A stretch of 64,000 nt of DNA from Falciphora oryzae. Lineage: Eukaryota > Ascomycota > Sordariomycetes > Magnaporthales > Magnaporthaceae. The stretch is taken from NCBI GenBank assembly GCA_000733355.1, contig JNVV01000001.1, positions 2,398,064 through 2,462,063 of the forward strand. The letters run 5' to 3'. Within the stretch, counting starts at the first letter, position 1. Each line of letters begins with the position of its first letter. The position numbers and the translations under genes are program-made. The notes under the pieces are model-generated. The model saw only the letters and a program-made list of their open reading frames with translations, did not search any database and had not been told where the DNA came from. Shown in pieces: positions 24,978-36,978 of this stretch.

Positions 24978-27900
24978 CATGCGTACCCGGTGCGAGCCGA
25001 GCTCTGTGGCAGTGCCCGGTCAAGATGGGCCAGGGCCATGAACGGACAAACGCCATGCTGCGTGGAAACAAGAAGAAGTCGGGGCTGCAAGCAATGGGAA
25101 CACAAACAGAGGGAGCAGGGAAGAGAGCAAACCGTAAGCACTTCCAGGGAGTACCAACGACGCAAGGCTACCCCGGTCTCCGTTGTTGGAAGGAAGGTGG
25201 TAGGCTGGTGGCCGGGCAGGCGCAGAGGGAGCAACTTCCGCGACAACGAAGAAAAAAAAATGAAGGAAAAAAAAAAAGTAAATACCCAGAAAGGGAGCAC
25301 CTTCCTTCACCTCCCGTCACCCGTCCATCATTCGTCGCCCTTGCTTTTTGCCTACCCTCGTACAGCATAAGCCATGTACGACAGCGCTCCAAGTACACCC
25401 TTGGGGTCCTCAACGGGCTGCCTGGCCAGCCCCTACCATACAGTTGGCCCCTAGAGGTACCAGACCCGATGTGCACCTTCACACACACCACCCTCCTTCT
25501 CCTGGATGGGTCTCTGGCCGGTGGGTTCCAAATGCTGGCCCGTCCCATGATGGAGGGGCAACGGGGGATCAGCACCAGCAGCCCAGACAAGTCAAGCACA
25601 GGCCACGGGATTGAAGCTTCAAACACGCCCGGTCGACGGCTCTGGCAGCGCGCGCTAGCCCCAGCAACCATGTCGGCAAACGTCGAGCAGGGAAGCCGGA
25701 TGACAGGTGGATACGGGGACCCGTGGCTGGGAGCGTGCCCACCAAGGGACACTAGCCTTCCTATGTAGGCCGTGTGGCAGCCGCCGAACAGGCGACCAAA
25801 CCTAGCACGCTGCGCTCTTCCTCGTGTCGCTACCGCCCGCGATGCTGCTTTGGGCGCGCCGGTAGCGACACGCAGCCAACGATCGACCACCACTGCAGCT
25901 GCGAGCAGTGGCTTGCGCGGCGGTGGTGGCTGTTTGCTAGCAGCAATGGCTCCATCCCGTATCCCTGCAGGAACAAAGCAAACACCAAACCCGAACACCT
26001 CATCAGGGGACCACGGGAGCAAAAAAAAAAAAAAAAAAGGAAACCGGCTTGTTTGTCTTCGGCTCTTTTACGGGGGAGGCAGCCCCTCACAGGACCCAGC
26101 AGCCAGGACAAGCGCCACCCAGACGCAGCAAGCATGCTGTCAAAAAATGCACCGCGAGCCAGGGACACCGCTGTTGTGGGCGGAGAAGGCAGCACGCATG
26201 GGAAGGTCGAGACCCTTCGCGTCACGGCCGTGCTCCAACATAGGAGACAGCACTTGCATGCTGTGGTCGCATATGGATAGGTATCGTCGGCACAAGTCCC
26301 ACTGGCCGACCTGACACGCAGGGGTGCAGCTCCGTGCTGTGTCCGCACTGACGCAATCTACAAAGAGAGGTAAATGGACGGCCAGGTGGGCGAGGCGGTC
26401 TGCGAGATGGTATTTCTGCAAAGAGGCCCGGGCGCCGGCAGCTTCCAGCCCTCCCTGTCCATCATATTGCTTCTCTTCACGCGCAGCGATGATCCCACCC
26501 CGCGGTAGGTTTGGGTTTCTTTTGTTCATCAGGCCAGGTCGAGTTCAAGGCGGCCGAGCTGGTAATTCGGGCAAGCCGTTGGCCAATCGATTCGGGAACA
26601 CCGGGTTGTTCATCGTCACCGAGGGGTAAAGATACACGCCGAGTGCCGCCTGACGCCCATCTGGAATACGAGACGCTAGGTAGGTACCTAGGAGCATATA
26701 GGTAAATCAGAGCGACGCACGACCTACTTAGCTGTTTTCACTTTGTTGACTCCCAATTTGCTGCTGCTTCTTTTCTTATCCATCCGTCCGCCTCTTTGTG
26801 TCTGTCGTTCTCGCAACACGGATGGTCGAGCCGTGCAAGTTCGTGTCCGGTTCGGAGCAGTCGCGGGTTTGCAGAAACGCTTGCAGAAGAAGGAGGGGGG
26901 AAGGGCTGCGCATGCGCGCGCACGAATGTGCTCGCTCACACCTAACCTCTCTGGCAACAAGCTGACCAAGGAGGTGGGAAGCACATGTCTCAGAAAAGGT
27001 TCCTCAAAGCTCAACGGTGAGCTGGAGTCGACCAAGGTAACCTCCCTGCACACACGCGTGCGCCAACCAGGGACTCGGATCGGCTTGCAGATCTCAGCAA
27101 CATCGTCCCAACCCATTCCCAGCAGCCTAGTCTAGGGTACCGTTGCAAAGCCGGCTGCCACACCAAGGAGCCTATCTCCGTTCCCGGCCGGCGATTACGG
27201 AAAAAAGAAGGGAAAAAAAAAAAAGTCGCGGGCAGCAACGCTGTAGGGATGCGTGTGTTCTGGAAACCAGTCATACGTTTCTTGGTATCGTCTCCAAGCC
27301 CGTGGGCCTCGCTGCACATCCCCTATCCGGGCATCCCTGTCCGGGTGGCGGCGGCCGAGCAGCGTCTGTGTCGAGTTGGGTAGCCGCTCGCAGGCGCATG
27401 GGAACATGGAGGATGGGTCGAGAGGAGCTAGTTGCATGCATGAACCTTGCGTTAGTGCTCTTGCTCGAGCCGCCGGCGGGGGAGGAAGCAGGAGTGCGGC
27501 TTCTAGGGCACCAGCAGCAGCGGCGGCAGCAGCGGCAGCAGCCCACGACATGAAAGGAAGTGACGCCACGGCGGAAGGAGCCCACGCACAGCGCGCCCAG
27601 GTCTTTGATGCTTGGCCGCTGGAGCTGGTCCCGAGCTGCGACCCTTGGCTCGGGGCAAAAGGAGCACAGATTGGAAACGTGATGGGGGTCGAATTGGCGC
27701 CTGGCGGTGGGGTGTGGGTGGGCTGGAGGGTGGTGCAACCAGAAAGCGTGCGAAATCGGGCTATCATTTGTGACAAAGTGTCCCCAGCCCGTGTGTGCTT
27801 GCAACTCCAGATCTGGGAGGCTCTGAGCCGTGCTTCCGTCCAGTGCCGAGATCCCAAAACACCGGGATGGGTGCAACCTACCGGCCGCCTTTGCACAGGA

Positions 27901-28162
27901 TACCTGTTGAGAAAATGAGATTTGAGATCTGAGATTAATCTACACCTAGGTTGGTCCCGTCCGTACCCAGATGGCAGCATGGACGAACCGTCAATTCAAT
28001 TGGCCCTCGAGCTAGTCCGCCCGCAATGAGGACCCAGCACCATTTCGTGCTCGCTTCAATTGTCACCGAATGGAAACGTCCGACCTTGCCGAGACTTGGC
28101 ATCGAAAAACCACGGTTCGGTTCCATGCTCCACCACGACCAGCCTGTGTCAAACTCGACGCC

Positions 28163-28258
28163 TTTTTTTTTTTTTTTTGGTTCGCCTCTCATCAGTCATC
28201 GCCGAAACACAAACCCACCACCAAGAAACAACGGGGCAAAAAAAAAAAAAAAAAAAAA
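28163..28258. repeat. Facing poly(T) and poly(A) tracts
   Basis: T16 (28163-28178) is followed 59 bases later by A21 (28238-28258), then by further A-rich sequence with G interruptions. Together the tracts could fold into a 16-bp T:A stem. Confidence 0.85.
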
Positions 28259-31229
28259 GGAGAGAAAAAAAAAGAGAAAAAAAAAAGCCAATCCAGTAGC
28301 CCGAGAACGAGGCTTCCCGGCTGCACAATCCCGTGGACAGATCGTGCGCTTGCCAGAACGGCCGGGGTTTGGTGACGCGGGGCCCCGACTCGGCCTACAT
28401 CGATGCGACGAACACCACGAGTTGAGAAGCACGCTCGCGTCACACACCTACACGCACCGCTATGAGACGAGGCGGGGGGCAAAACACGTCCCCCAGACCG
28501 CCATTTCGCGGCTGCGCGCCATGCTGGCCTGGCTGCTGGGGGCACACACGGGCAAGCCTAGGCACCCCTAGTACCTCGCGGCGCCGTCAATGGCTCTGGC
28601 CGCTTGCTGACGGTGTGTCGTACAAACGAATACCCCCCTTTCGAGGCCAGTTGGCGGAGGGGAAGTCCCGGGTTCCTCCAGGGAAGTCCAGTGTACCTGG
28701 GTCATGTCGCCAGGTACAAGGCATCACTTCCGCGCCCGGGACGGCAATACACGTCCCAGCATTGAGTGCTCGTCGCGAGAGTCCAAGGGGCCATCGTTTG
28801 GCTCGCCTGGACTAAATACTATGAACGCCGTCACCCCCACACCCCGGGGATTTTGGCGCTATAGGGCCCTTGCTCCCACGCCTAAATACACGAAAATCCA
28901 TCAGGCGGCCTTGCCTGTGTGTCATGGGGCACCTTGAGCCCGGAGAACCTCCCCTCTCCGCTACAGAAGCTGCACTCCTAGCGGCTCTCGGTCCATTTCA
29001 CCTCCTGAGCCGGCCATCTGAATTACTCATCAGAATGTCGCCGGATGGCAAACCATGGCCTTCGTCGAAAATCGACAAGCAGCCTCGCAGGATGATGGCT
29101 GCCGCGTTCTAGAACCTCCAGCTGACTATCAACTTCCTTTTTCAACGAGCTACGTGTATCAATCAACGATCAACAGCCGCCATGTCCTACCTTGGGGCTA
29201 CGTAACGGTTCGCCTTATTTCAGCCTCACTTGAGAATACCTGTCGTCGCCAAAGGAGGAGAAATGGTTCTCGATATCCCAGGCGTACCGAAAATATCACG
29301 CCCGAGGTTGCTTTGCGCCGTCCCGATCGTCGGGAACACCGTTGATCCTCTGATCAGCGAGGGCATTTATTCCCTCCGAAGAAGAGAGCAGTAGAGGCAA
29401 ACTTTAAGAACCCCTACTCTCCGTCCCGGACCTCACGCAGCCGCCCACGCTCTGGAAAAGGGTTATCAGCGGTGGCTGGGCAGGGTCTGATGGTATAATA
29501 CAGTCAGTCATGCCGTTCCAGGCTGTGAAACCACCCAGCCGGCCGGCGGTTCCCTGCGGGCCTTTTGGCCTAGCACACCACACACCGACTTTGGTTGTGG
29601 TTTCCCCGGCTACCTGGTCGACGGACTGTACCTCGGTTGCAGGGACACACACACGTTGCATGCCGCACGCATTGGCCCAGAACGCCCAGGTTGCACGAGG
29701 GCGGGGACCTGCCCGTTCTCATGTGCGTCTCTGTTACACCCCGGAGGGATAAACTCAGAGACCGCCGAGAGAGGGCGTTGTTTGTCAAGCCCAGCGCCGT
29801 TTGTGTGCTTTTGGTGGCGGGCGGTTTGGCTTCCAGAGCAGTGGCTGAACTTGCCGCAAACGGGCCAGGGGGAGAGGGGGGCCGAGATGAGGGGAGGGAT
29901 TAGGACGGGTAAGATCACGACTCCCTCGGCTGGCTTAAACGAACAACGCCACTCCGAGGCGCCTCGCTCGTTGAAACTCGGAGAGCCAAGTTGTGTGGCC
30001 GCACGCCACACTTGTCCACAACCGGCCGTGGAACACGAACGAACCCTGCGTCGGCCTCCTGGCGCATCTCGCGGGCGTCATGGTTGACCGGCTGTGGCCA
30101 CACCGTCATATGACCCGCCGGGCTTCTGAAACGAGGCTGGAGAGGAAAAAAAAAGAGGGAGGAAGAAGACCCCTTCCAGCTCCGTTTGATGTGGTGGAAT
30201 GTGAACACTGCATAGGTCGCACCAGGGGGCTGGCCGACTCCAGGGCACCGGGTCAATAAGGGATGGAGGGGGATGCAGAGTTGCGTGCGTTTCCCGCCTC
30301 CTTGCTAATCTTGGTGCTCTCACTTTCTTTTCATTCCCCCACCCCAGATTCCGAAAGGTCGGGATCAGAACCAGCAAGGGAAACGGGGGTGGCAAGGAGC
30401 GAACCAAAAGTTGGGATGGTCCCCCTGATGGGTGTGCAATATCCATGCCGGCGGTCACACACGGAACCACGCCCACCCAGGCCCTGTCTACCGCAGCCGC
30501 GCTCACGGGATGCGCCTCGATCAGCGATGCCCCTGCTCCGCGGGTTGAATCGCAAAGGCCTGAATGGACGAACCGGTTTGGGGAGACCAAAAGAACGGGG
30601 CTTCCGGGAGATGCGAGCAGGGTCCCTGTGCCGCATGTCAAGGAATGGCAGGGCTGAAAGGCTCGAGCAGCAGCATCACTCTGGGATTGGAGGTGTTGCC
30701 ACAACGCAGAGGGAGGGAGGGGTCCAGGCCCCGTGTGCCACAAGATAAGACCAAGGAGAACCGGGAGTTCTGGCGCAAAGGGACCCGGAAACGTGTGGTT
30801 ACGGGCGAACTGAGTTGGGTTTTTGGTGAACCCTCAAGCTGGTAATGCATCCGTCCTTGATGGTGCGCACTTGCGGCAGGCAACCGACTTGGGTTTTCAT
30901 CGAGCCATCCACATAGCCACCCTCGACGACGGAATCCCGCGCAGATATCACGGTTCAGAGGTTGGAGATATCCTGAGCCAACGGTGGCTCGAGACATGTG
31001 CCTGCACCCACGGGCGAAGAAGAGCTGAGCTGGTCCCTCAGTGGCCACCGCACTGGGTGCTGCATCGTGGGCAAGGTGCCAGCGGCTCACCTCCCCCAAG
31101 GAGGTGCCCTGGCCGACCTACCAGTTGGGTGAGGACAAAGTTGAGCCGGGCGCGAGTGTGACGGCAACGGCGGGGTCCCCAATGGAAGGGTTATAAACTC
31201 GTTTGCTGTCCCTGGCTTCCAACTCCCGG

Positions 31230-31456
31230 GGATCGGATGGCGGTGCAGTGGGATAAAGCCCGGCGACTGTCCCCCATCTGGTCCCCGGTTCGAGTCCGGG
31301 CATTGACATCCAAAAAGGTTCTTTGTCCTGCGCGCTGACCTGCCAGCCACCACAGATTTGTGGATGATGGCTCTGTCACCACAGCCAAACTCGAAGTAAA
31401 CCCCAAAGGGAGGGGTTTCGTAACCAGGCACCTCCGAAGTTGCCTGGTGAGCTTTT
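31230..31456 (+). ncRNA. Candidate RNA polymerase III-type structured RNA or SINE relic
   Basis: An A-box-like sequence TGGCGGTGCAGTGG (31238-31251) is followed 35 bases later by a perfect B box GGTTCGAGTCC (31287-31297), which sits in a tRNA-like T arm (CCCGG/CCGGG). The flanks do not form an acceptor stem, so this is not an intact tRNA. Downstream are three short perfect inverted repeats: CCACA/TGTGG around GATT (31350-31363), AAACCCC/GGGGTTT around seven bases (31398-31418) and ACCAGGCA/TGCCTGGT around ten bases (31423-31448). Three bases after the last comes TTTTT (31452-31456), the first run of four or more T after the B box, as expected of a Pol III terminator. The 5' boundary is a guess. 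A tRNA-derived SINE fragment is the main alternative. Confidence 0.35.
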
Positions 31457-31544
31457 TGCCTGGTGAGCTTCGTGGTGCCTACCATCCCGACACGATATAT
31501 CCCTTTTCCGTGGCAGGCTTTATGGTAGCTACTATCCCGACATG
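31440..31544 (+). repeat. Short diverged direct repeats
   Basis: TTGCCTGGTGAGCTT occurs twice 16 bp apart (31440-31454, 31456-31470). A 22-bp unit beginning TGGT and containing ATCCCGACA occurs at 31473-31494 and 31523-31544 with 18 of 22 positions identical. These abut the structured element just upstream and may belong to the same mobile or satellite-like unit. Confidence 0.6.
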
Positions 31545-32695
31545 CGCATTTCCCATGGCGAGCTTTTGATACTGCACTTATTTTTTTATGGCGACATTTC
31601 GACCGCCGGACTGCCGGGGAGATCGGAGCAGAGCATGGAGAAAAGCGGAGCAGGTTCGGACCCGAGTTGGAATATCGGCAAGGAGGGTTTCACTCGGAAG
31701 CCAGAAAGTGTGAGTGGAGATGTCAGCCAAGGAGAACGGGCCGGAGCGTGTGGGACAGAGCTCCATGGCCGTCTTTTCTTTTCCCCAGCATCCATGGCAG
31801 CCGACCCGCAGCCGCTGTCGGCCGAATGGTTGCATGGTGCGGTGCAGCCAAACGGGGTTCCATCACATCACGCCATGTTTCCTCGAGGCTGTCTTGGACT
31901 CCCGGTTGTGGACAGCAGAAACCAGACAACGGTCTCTGCAGCCAGCACAGCAAGAGGGGCTGGCTAGTATTTTCTTTTGGCTTTCCGCATTTGCAAGGGT
32001 CCTTTTTCAGCTTTCGGGGCCATCTCCACCACCCCAAGCACCCTATTCGCTTTGCTCCCGTCGTGAGTGGCTGAGCACGGCGCCAGTCCCAGCCCAGCTC
32101 ATGTGGCTAGCCCGATCCGGTAAGACCACTCTTTCCAGTCGCGCTCGCGTTTGTGCAGGCTGTTGGTGGATGGATTGCTCCTGTGGGTGCTGCTGCTTCT
32201 GCGTTGTCACGCTCGTCTCCGCCATCCCCGCCTGCCTAGGTATGTTGCCTTGCTTTGGGCTCGCTCGCCCATCACACAGTGTGTCTCTTATGTGATCTCT
32301 TTTCTTATCTGTGGCCTTCGCGGGGATGAGGGGAAATTTGCAATGGCAGAGCCAAGACTGCCGCCTCCATTTTAGCTCCCTCAGCCGTTTGCTAGTCTGG
32401 CGCAGCACGCATGGGCCTTGCATCCAGCTGTCGGTCTTGTGCAGCGTATGCCAGCGTGGGCTGTCTGGCGATGCCTCCACTGGCGCACACCCAAAGGTCG
32501 CCCAATAGCCAGCCGCAGCTTTTGGCACCACACACCAAGCCCACCCTCCTCCACAAAAATGGGTTCAGCTCTCTGGTTGCTTGCCTGCCTCCTCACAGAC
32601 GGAGCCTCTTGGGGAACCCGCTTGTTCGTTCCTCTTGCGCCAGCTGCGGCCTGTCCCACACCACCTCGCAGCAGCCCAAGAAAAGGGAGAGGTAG

Positions 32696-32720
<25 letters not shown>
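32696..32720. repeat. Poly(A) tract, 25 nt
   Basis: An uninterrupted run of 25 A, about 350 bp upstream of the surface-protein start codon. Confidence 0.95.
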
Positions 32721-32727
<7 letters not shown>

Positions 32728-33072
32728 CGGCCAGGGGTCTGGCTGGTCTAGCGGTCGATCAGCATGCGGAGTGCATTTGGTGGCTGGCCAAGTGCGGGCG
32801 TGATGCCCTTGCGTCTTTTATTATTAGCCTTGCCCCCCCGGTCTCCATGGCTAGTGCCATGGGTTTCTTTCTTTCCGCTCTTTTTTTTTCCTGCCCATCC
32901 TTTTTGGACTTGACAGAACCAGACACTGTTGTGTTCTGTTGGTTGGCTTGCCATCTGGATCACGGCCGCATCAGGTTCGCTGCCAGTCAAGCCAAGGAGC
33001 AGCACGAGTCTAGTTGACTCGGGAGCCACCCCTTCCTCTTCCTTCTCCCCGAGACACAGGCAAAGAAGGATC

Positions 33073-34606
33073 ATGCACCACCTTGGAGCGGCGGCCGTCG
33101 CCTGCGCGGCGCTCTCGGCCAGCGTCGACGCCAGGATGGTGCGGTGGGAGGCTGACCCCAATGACATGCATTGGCTGCCGCCCCGGGAGACGATGGGCGT
33201 GCAGCCTCTGCTCGGCGGCGGCACCTCGCCCATGCCCACTCCCGCCCCGCTGCTGCCGCCGCGGGAGCTCCTCGAGAAGCGCAGCGGGAGCAACAACACG
33301 TGCGCCTATGTCAGCGGCAGCTTTGGTATGAAGCCCCAGATCCCGCCGAGTGCCGGCACCCGGAACCCGCTGACAGGAACGAACGCAATGGTCTTGTAGA
33401 CATTCCCTTGTACTGCGCAACAAGCTCGGGCTGCGTTTTCCACTCGCAGCGCAAGGCCTTCGGCTGCTGCCCGGACCGGGCGACAAAATCGAACCAGTTC
33501 TGCGAGGCCTGGACGACGTGCCTCCACTCGTCAGAGGGCACCCGATTCGATGCAGAAAACACGGACGGCCTTACTATGTGGTGGTATGTTGCTACGCGCT
33601 GATTCCTAACGTAAAGGGGTGCGCATTCAAAGCATCCAGAATGCAGTGTGATGCCGAAACTGAACACGCATAAACCGTCCACAGCGGCAACTCCATATAC
33701 CCAAGTTGCGTCAAGCACACGTTTGCCGACAACAGCCTTCTGGGCTACTCGCTCTGGGGCTGCGGCAAGATCGCCGCGACGGACCTCGTCCTGAGAACGG
33801 CCACCGACGGCAGCTCCACGACCGACGGGACCAGCAGGTCGACGAGGACGTCGCGCTCCACGAGCAACATCGTCCAGGGGGTGGGCACCGACGTGCCCCA
33901 GGGCGCCACCCCGGCGCCGGGCTCCGGCCAGACCCAGCAGGACCAGCAGGGCCCGCCCCTGGGCCCCATCATCGGCGGCGCCGTCGGCGGCTTCGCGGCG
34001 CTCGCCCTCCTCGGCTTCGCCATCTTCTTCCTCGTCCGCCGCAGCAAGCGGACGGGCGCCGCGCACCCCATCAACCAGCAGCAGAACGTCGCCCCCGGCG
34101 ACGATGCCGCCTCGCCCGGCGCCGGCGGCGCTGCCCCGGCACCCGGGTCTCCCGGCCAGCACCAGCAAGGCTACCCTCCCCAGATGGCGGAGCAGCAGCA
34201 GCAACAGGGGTCGTACGGCTTCGCGCCCGTCATGAACAACGACCCGCGCGCCAGCATGGCCAAGCCGCCCTACAGCGTCACCAACAGCGTCTACGACCCG
34301 GCCGGCATGAGCCCGCCGCACAGCCCGTCCCCGGCCTACCACAACGGCGGCGTCAACCCCACGCCCTCCCCGCCCCCGCCGAGCCAGTCCCCGATCGGCC
34401 AGTCGCCGCAGCCGTTCGGCGCCGCCTGGGCCATGCCGCAGCAGCAGCAGCAGGGTCCCCCGGGGTATCAGCAGAACCCGCCTCAGCAGTTCAACGCGAT
34501 GCCGCCGCCCGGCGGGTACCCGCCCCAGCAGTTTCAGCAGTCACATCAGGGCTACTCGGAGCTGCCGACTGGGAGGGGGGATGGCGAACTTCGGGAGCTG
34601 GCTTAA
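33073..34606 (+). CDS. Single-pass cell-surface protein with Cys-rich ectodomain
   Basis: Three exons (33073-33325, 33400-33583, 33685-34606) join in frame to 452 residues. A signal peptide (about residues 1-20) leads into an ectodomain with a DPNDMHWLPPRE segment. This is followed by a Cys-rich block spread over exons 1-3 (CAYVSG, CATSSGC, FGCCPD, FCEAWTTC, MWCGNS, LWGCGK). A Ser/Thr-rich, probably O-glycosylated stalk precedes one transmembrane helix at about 240-263 (Gly/Ala/Leu-rich) ending in RRSKR. The cytoplasmic tail of about 190 residues is Pro/Gln/Gly-rich with polyglutamine runs. This layout (signal, Cys block, S/T stalk, one helix, disordered tail) is common among fungal wall-stress-sensor-like proteins. 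The Cys spacing is not clearly a WSC domain, so sensor function is inference. Confidence 0.82.
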
Positions 34607-35205
34607 GGCCTGGGCCGTCTTTACTCGTTGGTATTTTGGAAATTTTGATGGCGGGATACGTAGCATGTGCGTTTGTATCATGTTTCTCCCGCCCGCTCTT
34701 GGCGCCGTCTGCCGTCTCCTTCCCTCGGCTCGTGTCATCCTTGGTATACACCTGCCGTGGGTGTTGTGTCAATTATAGAGAATGGGATTTTTTTTCTGGT
34801 TATAGCTCTTAATTTCTGAACTGTCTCTTTCGAATGACAGGTAAATTGGTAGGCACCCTGCTTCTCATTTTATAGTCGACCACCTGTACTACGCCTGTCT
34901 TCTGCGTGCAAAAGCAACATACGTGACTCTGTAACGCCGATGCGCCAAGGTCTGCGAATCCCCAGCAGTGACGGCAGTGCAAGCGACGGCCTTCGGAGGA
35001 ATTTAAGGTTGACGTTCGGACCAAGGCGCTCAATATGCCTGCCGCGTTGGAAGTCGAAAACATTGCTAGCTAGTCCAAGAAGTCGAACGCTAGTCTACGC
35101 AGTCGTGGGATTTGATGCAAACGGCGCGAGATGTGAAGCACGCCAGGACGGCCCGCTTCCGTCCTCGTAAAAAGGGTATTTCGAAGAATCCAAAACTTGT
35201 CTGTC
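34607..35205. other. Convergent intergenic region
   Basis: This stretch holds the 3' ends of the surface-protein gene and the FMN dehydrogenase gene. It contains T-rich stretches soon after 34620 and near 34788, and no coding frame. Confidence 0.6.
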
Positions 35206-36598
35206 CTAAAGTCTGCTGTCGCGTGGCTCTGGCGGCCATTTTGCATAAGGGTGGCCGTCCATCGAGCTTGGGATGAATGGATCGAGCGCCAACGTGTTGA
35301 CGAGCCCCGGATGAAGCTGATCTAGGCTGGTAACGCCGCACATCTTCATGGTGGTCTCAAGTTCGTCGATCAGGACTGTGAGGAAGTGATGTCAGTATCG
35401 ATAGGTTTGATGGGTACCAAGTATATGTGAGGGTGAAAGAGGAAGGGAGAAAGGGGCACTCACTTTCAACGTATCGCCGCACCCCTTCCTCCCCATAGGC
35501 AAGACCGTAGAGGACGCCCCTCCCGAGCCCGACGGCGCGGGCGCCGAGGCAGAGCGCCTTGAAGACGTCGGTGCCGCGCGAGACGCCGCCGTCGACGTAG
35601 ACCTCGAGCCTGCGGAACACGTCCGGGCAGCAGCGGTGCAGCTCGAGGAGCACGCACATGGGCGCGGGCGACGTGTCGACGCTCCTGCCGCCGTGGTTGG
35701 AGATGAGGATGGCGTCCACCCCGGCCTCCGCGGCCAGGACGGCGTCCGCGGCCGTCTGGACGCCCTTGAGCACGAGCGGCACGCCCGGGCAGGCGGCGCG
35801 CAGCCAGGTCAGGTCGCGCCACGACACCGAGGCGTCGATGTAGGAGCCCATGACGCGCCCGAGGGCGCCGCCCTTGGCGTCGCTGCGGCTCGTGGCCGGC
35901 GCCATGGGCGTGCGCACGCTCCGCTCGTCCTCGAGGGAGGCCGCGACGCGCTCGTCCGCCTCGCGCTTGCCGGGGACGGGCGCGTCGACGGTCAGGAACA
36001 CGGCCGCGACTCCCAGGGCGGCGGCCTCGCCGAGGAGCGCGGTCGAGCGCGCGCGCTGCTTGTCCACGTACAGCTGGAAGAAGATGGGGGTTTCCTCTTG
36101 TCTGCCGCCGCCACCGTCGCCGGCCTCGGCCGCCCTGACGGCCGCGACGATCTCGGGCAGCGGGAAGGACGCGCTGGTGGAGACGCACTGCGGGATGCCC
36201 AGGCGGGCGCAGGCCCTGCCCAGCGCCTTCTCGCCGTCCGGGTGGAACAGGCGGCCGAGGCTCGTCGGGCTGCAGAAGAGCGGGGCCCGCGCGCGCCGGC
36301 CCAGGATCGTGGCGGCCGTGGACACGGCGCTGACGTCGCGCAGCACGCGGGGCCGCAGGGCGACGTCGGCGTAGGCGGAGGCGTTGCGCCGCTTCGTGTA
36401 CAGGTCCGTGGCGGCCGACGACAGGAAGGCCCAGGCCTTGGGGCTGTACGTGGCCTCGGCCGCTGCCTCAAAGTCGTGCGTGTTGACCAGGGCCTGCAGC
36501 GGCGGGCGCGCGGGCGCAGGGTCCGTACTAGGGGCAGCAGGCGTGGCATGTTGGTTAGGTGTGGGCAGTTTGCCCATTTTCGGTATCCAGGAAATCAA
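35206..36598 (-). CDS. FMN-dependent alpha-hydroxy-acid dehydrogenase/oxidase
   Basis: Two exons (35464-36598, 35206-35375) join across a GTGAGT/CACAG intron to 434 residues. The fold is the FMN-binding TIM barrel of the glycolate/lactate oxidase family, which oxidises 2-hydroxy acids to 2-oxo acids. Visible residues are ATDLYTKRRN near the start, the FFQLYV strand with Tyr177, Lys278 in VLKG, and the catalytic SNHGGR motif with His302 and Arg305. Asp308 follows that motif, then DGGVSRGTDVFKAL for FMN phosphate binding. There is no N-terminal cytochrome b5 domain, so it is not a flavocytochrome b2. No clear targeting peptide is seen and no peroxisomal C-terminus (it ends DSRL, not a typical SKL, although close to the weak -RL class). 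The start at 36598 could instead be the Met at 36577. Substrate unknown. Confidence 0.9.
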
Positions 36599-36978
36599 AT
36601 CACAGTCTCGCGTTTAGCGATAATTGCCGGTGGCAATGAGATGTGGCATTGACGACAGCTCAAACCCGCCTGGCAGGACAAGAGGAAAGGCGTCCATCGT
36701 TGGTGGGCATGCTGCAGATGGAAGACATGGAAGGTCGTTGACGTATTGGCACGACATGAGGGGGAGTGAACGTCGCAAGAGCTCCTCACACCAAGGCTTG
36801 GCTTATTGATGCCCGAGACGGACGGCAGTGACAGTCGGCACTAACACCTTGGTCTCCTAGCGGACTTTAGTGGTCACGTCCCCTGAACGGCAGGGGCAGT
36901 GGTTCGCTTAGTCAGGTACCTATTTAAGCGTGCTGTTCCAGAGATGCCCCAAACTCGCGTTCGTTTCAAGCCAAACTC
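36599..36978. promoter_or_regulatory. Promoter region of the FMN dehydrogenase gene
   Basis: These 380 bp lie upstream of the FMN dehydrogenase (read leftwards) and downstream of nothing but the DUF4202 stop codon, so they must supply the promoter of the first and the terminator of the second. Confidence 0.5.
36880..36896. promoter_or_regulatory. Inverted pair of STRE-like CCCCT/AGGGG motifs
   Basis: CCCCTG and CAGGGG face each other across five bases, about 280 bp upstream of the FMN dehydrogenase start. CCCCT/AGGGG is the core bound by Msn2/Seb1-type stress regulators in fungi. The motif is short and can arise by chance. Confidence 0.25.

Larger units (their letters stand above)
23561..33072. 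other. Long gene-poor intergenic region (about 9.5 kb)
   Basis: No supported protein-coding gene was found. The longest open frame (about 930 bp near 24.84-25.77 kb) translates to low-complexity sequence without domain character. Notable contents: a GA microsatellite near 24701-24718; a three-unit 14-bp repeat at 24936-24977; facing poly(T) and poly(A) tracts at 28163-28178 and 28238-28258; A18 at 26021-26038; A25 at 32696-32720; and the structured element at 31.2-31.46 kb listed separately. The right end should contain the promoter of the surface-protein gene. Confidence 0.6.

Noticed and set aside
24839..25768. 309-codon open frame on the + strand in the second gene-poor stretch
   Set aside because: Low-complexity translation with no motif, many overlapping frames in other phases, and no intron or promoter pattern to support it.
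31230..31310. Intact tRNA gene
   Set aside because: A and B boxes are present, but no seven-base acceptor stem or proper anticodon arm can be formed with the flanks.
35636..36652. 338-codon + strand frame opposite the FMN dehydrogenase
   Set aside because: Antisense shadow of a strongly supported enzyme gene; the translation is Arg/Gly/Ala/Val low complexity.
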